Origin: Limnanthes douglasii subsp. nivea
Taxonomy: Eukaryota > Streptophyta > Magnoliopsida > Brassicales > Limnanthaceae
Direction of reading: 5' to 3'
DNA length: 64,000 bases
NCBI GenBank assembly: GCA_036936605.1
Contig: JAUPFV010000003.1
Location: 100,945,278-101,009,277 of the forward strand
Under the pieces are notes generated by a model. It was not told where the DNA came from, made no database searches, and saw nothing but the letters and a program-made list of their open reading frames with translations. A program made the translations under genes and the position numbers. Shown piece by piece: positions 56,525-64,000 of this stretch; within the stretch, counting starts at the first letter, position 1; each line of letters starts with the position of its first letter.

Positions 56525-58492
56525 TTAAAAAATTTCCTCTTCTTTACCGATATTAAGTTGAATGGAAGGGCTTTCCAGCACATGGATCCAGGGATATGAC
56601 TCCGTGTATGCTATGGTTGCTAATGAGTCTGCTAACTCATTTTTTGTCCGGGGTATATGTTCATAAGCAACACTTTTAAACTTTAGTGCTTCATTTTTAG
56701 GAAGAAGTAAATATTTCACAAGCTGCTCCTTTTTAGCCTCAGATTGACCTTGGGCATGGTGGATAAGAAGCTGGGAGTCACTCAGTAGCTTGACCCTCTT
56801 AGCCCCACAAATGTAGGCTAACTTTAGTCCAGCTATAGCCGCTTCGTACTCGGACTCATTATTGGAAGCCCTGAAAGCAAAACATATAGCTTGGTACATT
56901 TTGTCACCATATGGAGAAGTCAAACACACCCCTGCACCACATCCCATAGTGCTAGATCCACCATCTGTTCGGACGACCCATACCTTTTTATCTTTTATGT
57001 CACTAGCCTGCTCCGAATCTTTGTCGGAGTGAAATTCAACCAAAAAATCAGCCACAGATTGGGCCTTAATTGCTGTTCGAGGAGCAAAATCTATGTCGAA
57101 ATCCCCCAGTTCTACTGACCATTTAGTCATCCTGCTTGAAATGTCTGCCTTTTGGAGGACGTTCTTCAAGGGAAAAGAAGTCCGGACGATGATAGGATGA
57201 GCCTGGAAATAAGGACTCATTTTTCTTGCAGCTATTACCAGGGCTAATGCTAACTTCTCGAGTTTTAAGTAACGCCTTTCCGCATCTATCAAACTTTTGC
57301 TATTGTAATATACCGGATGGGGATAACTATCCACTTCTCTTACCAACACAGCACTGATGGCACAACTTGAAACTGCCAAATATACGAAGAGTGTCTCCCC
57401 ATCAACTGGTTTAAACAAATTTTTGAGGGAGGACATGTGCTTCTTGATCTCATTAAAAGCCTCATCACACTGTGAGGTCCAATCGAATCCCTTTGCACCC
57501 TTCAAGGTTTGAAAGAACGGGGCGCACCTGTCCGAAGACCTTGAGATAAATCTGTTTAAAGCAGCTAATCTCCCCGTTAGTCGATGTACTTCTTTAATAT
57601 TCCGAGGAGGCTCCATCTGGAATAGAGCATTAAGCTGGTCCGGATCGGGTTGTATCCCATGCTCACTTATAATATAGCCTAGAAACTTCCCGGACTGCAC
57701 TCCGAACACACATTTTTCTGGGTTCAACTTTAAATTCACTTTTACCAAGTTGGAAAAAGTTTCTTGGAGGTCTGCCAAATGCAATTGCTCATCCACACTT
57801 TTCACCATCATGTCATCGATGTATACTTCCATATTCCTTTCAATCTGATCAGCAAAAGATTTGTTGACCAATCTCGGATAAGTAGCCCCAACATTTTTCA
57901 ACCCGAATGGCATTACCTTATAGCAATGAAGACCCCGGTCTATGACAAATGTAGTATGCTCTTGATCCTTTGGATCTACTTGGATCTGATTGTATCCGGA
58001 GAAGGCATCCATAAAGGATAACAGCTTGTTCCCAGAGGTGGAGTCTACTAGCTGATCAATCCGGGGGACTGGATACAAATCTTTTGGGCAAGCTCTATTG
58101 AGATCTGTGAAGTCAATGCACATGCGCCACTTGCCGTTTTTCTTTTTCACCAGAACCGGATTGGCAGTCCATAAAGGATACTGAGACTCCTTGATATGCC
58201 CCATCTTTGTGAGCCTGTCAACCTCTTGCACAATGACATCAGCCTTTTCCTTGGAGAAAGCCCTTTTCTTCTGAACCACTGGTGCTACGTCTTTCCGGAC
58301 GGATAGGTGATGCGATATCACATCTGCTGGAACCCCCGTAACATCAGCGTTGCACCAAGCGAAAACGTGCTGATGATTCTTCAAAAACTTTAACATTTCA
58401 TTTTTCAAAACGGGTGGCATCTTAGACCCTATCTTGACACTTTTTCCTTCTTCTAAACAATGTGTGTCTACCTCTTCGACCGGTATCAACAC
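56525..58492 (-). CDS. Gypsy element 2 RT with two RNase H domains
   Basis: A 655-codon open frame. Residues about 60-240 are RT, with 'GKWRMCIDFTDLNRACPKD', 'PFGLKNVGATYPRL' and a complete YIDD box at 57812-57823. The RT connection and first RNase H follow (to about residue 490, 'RMTKWSVELGDFDI'). The second, archaeal-type RNase H starts 'WVVRTDGGSSTMGCGAGV' and keeps 'ESEYEAAIAGL', 'LLSDSQLL' and 'ELADSLATIAY'. The paired RNase H domains place it in the Tat lineage. It copies element RNA to DNA. The true protein starts farther upstream in gag-pol; stops at 58556 and 56525 cut it. Confidence 0.88.
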   Translation of the reverse strand: MLIPVEEVDTHCLEEGKSVKIGSKMPPVLKNEMLKFLKNHQHVFAWCNADVTGVPADVISHHLSVRKDVAPVVQKKRAFSKEKADVIVQEVDRLTKMGHIKESQYPLWTANPVLVKKKNGKWRMCIDFTDLNRACPKDLYPVPRIDQLVDSTSGNKLLSFMDAFSGYNQIQVDPKDQEHTTFVIDRGLHCYKVMPFGLKNVGATYPRLVNKSFADQIERNMEVYIDDMMVKSVDEQLHLADLQETFSNLVKVNLKLNPEKCVFGVQSGKFLGYIISEHGIQPDPDQLNALFQMEPPRNIKEVHRLTGRLAALNRFISRSSDRCAPFFQTLKGAKGFDWTSQCDEAFNEIKKHMSSLKNLFKPVDGETLFVYLAVSSCAISAVLVREVDSYPHPVYYNSKSLIDAERRYLKLEKLALALVIAARKMSPYFQAHPIIVRTSFPLKNVLQKADISSRMTKWSVELGDFDIDFAPRTAIKAQSVADFLVEFHSDKDSEQASDIKDKKVWVVRTDGGSSTMGCGAGVCLTSPYGDKMYQAICFAFRASNNESEYEAAIAGLKLAYICGAKRVKLLSDSQLLIHHAQGQSEAKKEQLVKYLLLPKNEALKFKSVAYEHIPRTKNELADSLATIAYTESYPWIHVLESPSIQLNIGKEEEIF

Positions 58493-58555
58493 TCCAGGGG
58501 TCTCTCTGGGGTCATCAATTTCACCCTCACCCCTAGAAAGCCCCTCAAATTGCTA

Positions 58556-59076
58556 TTACTCGTTGATACGAACTGCCCCCAGTGTTCGGGGAGCCAGAGC
58601 TGTAGCATAACACTCTCTTGCAACCTTTTGACTGCTCCGGACGATTCCCACCTGTCCCTGAACAGCATATTTCAAGCACTGGTGAACTGTTGAAGCCATT
58701 GCATGCATCCTAGAGAGCCAAGACCTCCCTAGAATAGCATTATAGCAAGTGGGGTAATCCACCATGATAAAAAGTATCCTGACCATTTTCTTGAAAGGGA
58801 CCTTGCCCAATAGAACTTCTTCTTCGAACTCTCCGATCACATCTGCTGAGCTGCCAGTAAAGCCCACAATTGACCTGTCCGAACCCTGAATTACAGCTAG
58901 ATTTTTCATTCTCTTGTATGTGGTTAAGAAAAGGATATTGGCTAAGCTTCCAGTATCCACCAGCATTCGTCTTTTGTCATTGCCTCCAATAGATGCTCCT
59001 ATGGCAACAACATCTTCATGGGGGCAGCTATATCTTTTAAATCATCTTCATCAAAAACAATGAAGGGGAATGGATT
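58556..59076 (-). pseudogene. Gypsy element 2 protease region
   Basis: A frame shift near 59020 separates it from gag. Then 'RRMLVDTGSLANILF' gives the intact D-T-G-S active site, followed by 'IVGFTGSSADVIGEFEEEV' and 'CYNAILGRSWLSRMHA'. It ends at a TAA (58556) shortly before the RT frame. Its job is to cleave the polyprotein. The active site is intact, but the stop and shift break the polyprotein. Confidence 0.8.
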
Positions 59077-60894
59077 TTATGATTGATAGGAAGTCATGCC
59101 TCCTTCTAGCTGGGTGGCCAAAGTATGTACATGCCTCTTCCTCGAAGAAGCTGTAGGAGCTGTCATAGTATCCCCTCCGAAAATTGTAAGTGACTCAAAA
59201 AACTTAATGAGCACGGAGACCGTCCTAGAAAATTCCTCAATTGCACCCACTCTGTTTCGAGTTGGATCAGGATCCAAGTACTCAGATTCCACATCAAACC
59301 TCTCAATTATAACCATGGCTCCCTCCGGAGCAGCATTACTTGGACCAACCCGGTGAGTATTGTCAGGCATGTTACCTCCTCTTCTTTTGACATAAGCCCC
59401 CAGCTTTCCCCTTTCGATTAAGTTCTGAACCTCTTGTTTCAAAGCTATACAATCATCAGTGGTATGGCTAATATCATTGTGATATTGGCAAAAAGAGTTA
59501 TTGCGATGCTTTTTGGGAGATTGCAGTGTGGCTGGTCTTCTATAGTGCACATCTTCCTTTGTTTTATCATAAATGGTGGCCACACTTTCTTTTAATTCTG
59601 CGAACCACTCCGGTTGGACCCACGACCCTCTCTTGTTTCTGGATTGCTGACTCTGAGCAGGAGCAGCTGGCTGAGACTGAGCTTTGGCCCTACCATGCCC
59701 CTGTCCGGTCTCCTTTGCCTTGTTTCCGGACTGATTCTGATTGGGATTTGGTGCCACCGGGGTAGACCTCACCTGCCTGTGCACCCTGGTTTTCTTTATT
59801 TCATCGACGTTAATCTGTTTTCCAACCTGATTCAGCAACCCTCCCCATGTCATGGTCTTCTTTCTGGTCACTGAATCAGCCAAAATGCCAAGGTTCAAGC
59901 CATGTCTTAGGGATGCTATTGCTACTTGCTCGAAGCAATCAGCCAGCCCATTCTTGGTGTTCACAAAACGACTTATATATTCTTTTAAGGACTCATTTGG
60001 TTCCTGAGCACAATGGATTATTGTGTCTCCATTTCCCTTTAGCTCTTTACTCCCTACGAACTGCCTTCGAAATGCCACCTAAAAAGTATTGAAATTCTTG
60101 ATACAACCCTGTGGTATGCTGTTATACCATTTTAGAGTACTCCCTGTAAATGATTTGGAGAACGCTCTGCAAAGAAGCTTATCAGCGTCGTCAAAGTTCA
60201 TCATGAAGTTTTTAAACTATTCCAAATGGTTGTCTGGATCGGTACTGCCATCGTACTTTTCCATTTTGGTGCTGTCAAACCTCTTAGGGAGGTTTCCAGA
60301 CAGAATTTTGGAAGATAATGGAGATTGCCTCCAATTTTTGCCACGACTGAACACAGTATCCTCATTGGGAGTTGCAAAAATACCTGGTTCATCGTGAAAA
60401 GCGAAAGGATCCATCAGCATCCGGTCCACATGCATCCGGCTATGAGATGACCTTTTACCAATATTCTTCTTCATCTTCCCATGTCTATCTCTTTTTCTGG
60501 AATATTTTTTAATCTGCTTTTGCTTCTTTTTAGTTCGACCCTCATCGCTGCTAGAGGATAAGGATTCTTCAACTCCCTCATCGTCCGAAGAGCTATCAAA
60601 AGATTCTGAGCTTGAGTCAGAACTCTCTACTGGCTTAGACCGGTGAGACTTTTTGGAGCTGGCATGAGTCTTTTTGGTACTCACATGAGTCTTTGAAGGC
60701 TCATGCTCCCTAGGGTTATCGGTGTGATGAGCAACTGATGCTTTGGACTTTTCTTTCATGCCCATCTTAGCATTTTCTGCCCTCAGAGCTTCTATCTCAC
60801 CCTTCAGCCTATCGCGTTCTTCGATAGTGTATTCATCGTTTTCACCCACCACTTCGAGCAGAGCTGGTGGTACTTCTGGGGCGTTCGGATTCAT
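59077..60894 (-). pseudogene. Gypsy element 2 gag
   Basis: ATG 60894 starts MNPNAPEVPPALLEVVGEND. The N-terminal third is charged, with Ser/Asp/Lys-rich stretches. The capsid-like core begins near 60260 ('EKYDGSTDPDNHLE') and runs to 'GLADCFEQVAIASLRHGL'. Stops lie at about 60217 and 60079. The last part includes 'WFAELKESVATIYDKTKEDV', FCQYHNDISHTTDDCIALK, and 'VIIERFDVESEYLDPD' to a TAA at 59077. No CCHC knuckle is evident; the C-x3-H-x7-C spacing of the last block may play that role. The start follows the LTR by 73 bases. Confidence 0.78.
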
Positions 60895-60946
60895 TCGGAC
60901 TGACTTTTCTTGCTGATTTTGAATGCTTGATTCAGGAACCTTCGTA

Positions 60947-60964
60947 CTCCCACTGTGGTCTCCA
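60947..60964 (-). promoter_or_regulatory. Primer-binding-site candidate of gypsy element 2
   Basis: On minus, TGGAGACCACAGTGGGAG starts three bases after the 5' LTR end, the normal place for the tRNA primer site. I could not match it to a given tRNA from memory. Confidence 0.5.
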
Positions 60965-60967
60965 ATT

Positions 60968-61374
60968 TGGTGAGGTTAATTATCGTTTGAGGGTAAACTT
61001 GTAATTTGTTTGGAGTTTTGTGAAAGTATATGGGTGTTTAATATTTAGAGTAGAGAGTAGAGGGAGAATTAAGCAGCCTGGTTGTATTTAATTTTCATTA
61101 CCCACATTTAATGCAGGTGGTTGGGTATTTATACCCTTACATCTGGGCCTTATGGGCTTTCGGGTCATGTTTAATGGACCCGAGTCAAGTTCAAAGACCC
61201 ATGAGCTCGTATTAGGAGAGCAGGCAGCTTAGTCAATAAGTGTTTAGGTTTTTTAGTACTTTTGTCATAGTCCGAACAGTTCAATGGGCTGAGTGTTCGA
61301 AGTGTTCTGTCCGGTCCGGAGGCCTTGGACCGATCTGTCCCTGTCCGGGGAGTAAGAAGAATTCGGACTCATCA
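60968..61374 (-). repeat. Gypsy element 2 LTR (5' LTR in element orientation)
   Basis: It is 407 bp, the same ends and length as 50910-51316. It contains GTATAAATACCC on minus (61133-61146 region), a fitting TATA box for gag-pol about 240 bases before the gag ATG. Confidence 0.9.
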
Positions 61375-61379
61375 AATAT
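61375..61379. repeat. 5-bp target-site duplication of gypsy element 2, right
   Basis: AATAT, identical to 50905-50909. Confidence 0.82.
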
Positions 61380-61919
61380 AGCTCCCTATAAAGCAACTAC
61401 AAAGAACCCATATGAGGTATGGATTGGGTTCCTAGATTAAAGTATCTGTACATTTGGGGTGTCCATCTCAAGTAAAGGATTATAAGCCGAAAGAAAGAAA
61501 ATTAGTTTCAAAGACGGTTAGTTATTATTTATTGGTTATTCTAAGTATTAAATGGGTTTTAAGTTTTATGATCCTCTCACTAGGAATATTTTTGAGATGG
61601 GAACAAAAAAATTCATTGAGAACGTTGAGTTTGAGGGAAAAATTCAGGACATATGATCATTTTCAAGAAGAATCTATAGAGATTCATGAAGGTTCTAACA
61701 GAGATACTCAATTATCAAAAGATTGGACTCCAATGTCGATAATTTAGTATCGTTAGAGCTGGAATATACTAAAAACACAACAAATGTTCAACTTGAGGAT
61801 TTGAACCAATATACAGATATGATTTAGTTAGAACAAATATATACTCCAGATTACATCCAGTTTCCACTACTATAATAAAATGACATTTTTCATGAAGATC
61901 AAACTCTACTTAATCAAGA

Positions 61920-62112
61920 TAGGAGCATTCGGTGGAACCGGTGAACTACACTTGCTTCTGGATAGATGTGTGGGACAGAGGGCTCGTGGTACCAGCTGCC
62001 CACCGGGTAAGGAACTTTGGATGAACTAATGCGAATGGGTGTAAGCTTCGCTGCTCGGAAACACCCAGTGCTGACCACAGTGAGAGACAAATGCACTAAG
62101 AAGTTCCACAAG
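61920..62112. other. GC-richer island inside the copia
   Basis: About 190 bases of plainly higher GC content than the surroundings lie between copia integrase and RT, with no copia similarity. A minus frame of 65 codons and a plus stretch 'GVSFAARKHPVLTTVRDKC' are open. I find no tRNA-type promoter boxes, poly(A) tail, terminal repeats or target duplication. Origin unknown. Confidence 0.4.
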
Positions 62113-62940
62113 AGAAAATAAGAATGTTATATTCTCGTATTATATAGTACATCTTCAAAAATATAAAGAGTCACGTGGTGCATTAGTAAACAATTCATCG
62201 TCTTACCATGAATCCATACAGAATTGTGATTCTAAGATGTGGATGAACGATATCAAAGAATAATATAAACTGATGCAGGATAATGCGGTATGAGAGTTTA
62301 TCCCATTAGACGAAGGAAACAAATCTCTATTAGTAAACGAGTTTAAAAAACTAGATGAAATTCCTACGGTAATGTTGAAAGACATAATATGCCTTGTAGC
62401 AAAAGGTTATACTCAACGCGAAGGGATCGGCTTTAAAAATACTTCTCTACAGTCTCATCAAATAACATTTTTAGGGTAATAATGATATTAGTTTCACATT
62501 TTGATTGGTAGCTTCATCAAATGGATGTCAATACCGTTGTTTTTAATGGCAATATTGAGAAAACGATCTATATGGTACAACTTCAGAAATTTGTAATATG
62601 TAAGTCAAATTCTATGATATCTAAACTTAAGAAATCCATTTATAGGCCCAAACATGTTTCTCGTCAACTCCACCATAAATTCTTTGAGTTAATTTTCTCA
62701 TTTGGTTTTGAGACTAATTCGGTTAAGGACTGTGTGTATTAAAATTTCCGTACGAGTAAATTTATATTTTGCTATTGTATGTTGATGACATAGTGCTTGC
62801 CTCAAATAATAAGGAATTGTAACATACTATATCATAATTTTTATGGGATAAACTCAATATAAAATATCTTGGTGATGCAGTTTATGAGTTAAGAATTCAG
62901 ATACATCATGATCACTCTCGTGGAATTCTATGATCATCAC

Positions 62941-62974
62941 AACACACACACACACAAACACACACACACATACA

Positions 62975-63044
<70 letters not shown>
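62941..63044. repeat. CA/TG microsatellite
   Basis: About 100 bases of nearly pure (CA)n with a few interruptions at its left end. It stands in what was copia coding sequence, after the RT domain. Confidence 0.97.
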
Positions 63045-63048
<4 letters not shown>

Positions 63049-64000
63049 GAGAACAAGCGAAAGTATGTTGCAATTTTACATAATGACAAGTATTATAACT
63101 TTATACCTTTATAGTAAAAATTGACAAATTAAGCCTTGGTTAATGTACAAAGACAAAAATTGAGATCGAGAAAATGAAAACGGTCCGTTATGCTTCGAAA
63201 TTTAAAGTTTGATGTATGATCAAAATTTTATAAGGATAGACATTTTCTTTATTATCAATTTATTGGGAATGTATGTAAGTAACCCTTGGCTGAACTACGG
63301 AGATGAGTTAAGAGAGTACTCAAATATCTGCAAGGAACAAAATGGCATATGCTGAGATATAAGAAGTATGATAGTTTGGAGATCATTAGATATCATGACT
63401 TAGAATACGTTGGATGTATTGAAAATCCAAAGACCACTTCGGGCATCATATTCTTAATAGTCAGTGGTGTAATATCATGGAAATATATAAAGAAAACACT
63501 AATTATGTTATCCACTATGGTGGAAATATTTGTTGCGTAATTTGATGGGTTCAACCAAACATGATGTATGTGGAACTTTGTGACTTGGATGCATATTGTA
63601 GAAGGGATAGAAGGTCCCATTGAGATATATCATGACAATAATTACACAATTCAGTACTCCAATAGTAACATATGCTCCTCTAAGTCCAAACACGTTAACA
63701 TAAAGTTCATGTATGCTAAAGAGAGAGTTCAAAGACTTCAAATAAGTATAAAGCACATTGACACAAATACCATGGTAGTAGATCCTTTTAAAAAACAGTA
63801 CTACCACCAGTATTTAAAAAACACACCGGTATGATGGGTGTTATTGCTTTAGAGAATTAATGATTTCAGTGGAAGTTTTGCAATATGAAGAAATATACAT
63901 TTGCTTTTTTATACACTTTGGTTTATTGCAATATATACAAATCGTTTAAGTTCATTGACTTCTCTAATTCATTAAGTAGATCTCCACATAAGAGGAACCA

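Larger units (their letters stand above)
50910..61374 (-). mobile_element. Tat-type Ty3/gypsy element 2, near complete
   Basis: It is 10,465 bp, in minus orientation, inside the integrase of the outer copia. It has both 407-bp LTRs, a primer-site-like stretch, a polypurine tract, gag-protease-RT-RNase H-aRNase H-integrase on minus (55238-60894), and an aORF on plus (51760-54718). By eye the two LTRs differ at about 15 of 407 positions (near 3.7 percent), so it is a moderately recent insertion. A handful of stops and frame shifts in gag-pol and the aORF mean this copy is not autonomous, although most active sites are still intact. Confidence 0.9.
49170..63840 (+). mobile_element. Outer Ty1/copia element, split by gypsy element 2
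   Basis: A decayed copia on plus in two pieces: 49170-50909 (gag, knuckle, protease relic, GAG-pre-integrase, first half of integrase) and 61380-63840 (second half of integrase, RT, RNase H). The break falls inside the integrase, where the family reads 'A-x-Y-I-L-N', and the reading resumes beyond the inserted gypsy element. Stops are frequent. LTRs were not located; the right one may lie beyond the window. Confidence 0.8.
61380..63840 (+). pseudogene. Outer copia integrase C-half, RT and RNase H
   Basis: The integrase resumes with 'YLYIWGCPSQVKDYKPKERK' (about 61441-61500). RT: 'VAKGYTQREGIGFK' (about 62395-62436), 'LHQMDVNTVVFNGNIEKTIYM' (about 62513-62575), and an intact YVDD at 62778-62789. 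The next conserved block, 'IQIHHDHSRGIL', is followed by a CA microsatellite. RNase H: 'EYVGCIENPKTTSGIIF' (about 63403-63455) and 'IYHDNNYTIQYSN' (about 63622-63660), and the end near 63835. Several stops lie between the blocks. The order and motifs are those of Tork-like copia elements. Confidence 0.75.

Noticed and set aside
61920..62112. SINE, tRNA, 5S rRNA or 7SL-derived gene
   Set aside because: No A-box/B-box pair, no T-run or A-tail, and no similarity to the conserved parts of those RNAs that I could recognise.
62854..63124. Open frames coding for Cys-Val or His-Thr repeats
   Set aside because: They are translations of the CA/TG microsatellite and stay open only because the repeat lacks stops.
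1..64000. tRNA genes in general
   Set aside because: I scanned for T-loop GGTTCGANTCC-type motifs with paired arms and found none convincing. TTCGAA motifs near 19290 and in 23.8-24.1 kb lack the surrounding cloverleaf.

Overview
The window is AT-rich nuclear DNA from a plant, most likely a eudicot. The evidence is spliced GT-AG genes, a plant ABCC transporter, and plant-type LINE, Ty1/copia, Ty3/gypsy, TRIM and Mutator-like (MULE) elements. Nothing looks bacterial or organellar, and I could not name the species. One gene is clearly intact: a full-length ABCC-type (MRP) ABC transporter on the minus strand at 28797-34265. It has 11 exons that join without a frame break into 1462 codons. Almost everything else is transposon sequence, much of it nested.

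Layout. 1-600: decayed Ty3/gypsy gag (minus). About 820-1240: fragment of an unidentified membrane-like protein. About 2.8-9.69 kb: old LINE with endonuclease, RT and RNase H remnants, interrupted by a 1133-bp MULE-like element (7225-8357) that has a 9-bp target duplication, a captured MATH-domain fragment and three consecutive hairpins. 10403-15662: second LINE with an exact 14-bp target duplication; its RT catalytic core is deleted. 15.9-18.95 kb: head-to-head and head-to-tail cluster of TRIM-like miniature LTR elements enclosing a deleted copia element. About 18.95-27.06 kb: Tat-type Ty3/gypsy element 1, with gag-pol on plus and a convergent antisense ORF (aORF) on minus. 27256-27559: Tourist-like MITE. 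28.8-34.3 kb: the ABCC gene. 35.95-42.06 kb: exon-like ORF pieces separated by a degenerate ~43-bp minisatellite. 43.4-47.2 kb: relics of a MULE transposase (plus) and a plant mobile domain (PMD) protein (minus). About 49.1 kb to the window end: a decayed copia element (plus), split in its integrase by an almost complete 10,465-bp Tat-type gypsy element 2 (minus, 50910-61374). Element 2 has two 407-bp LTRs, an AATAT target duplication and its own aORF (plus).

How the parts relate. The two Tat elements share one plan: gag, protease, RT, two RNase H domains and integrase on one strand, and convergent to it an aORF coding for a protein with a gypsy-type 'Transposase_28'-like domain and a coiled-coil, acidic tail. 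The aORF intron lies at the same codon and in the same phase in both diverged copies, which argues that it is a real, selected gene of these elements. The order of insertion can be read from the nesting: MULE into LINE 1, and gypsy 2 into the outer copia. The ABCC gene sits between transposon blocks but shows no damage.
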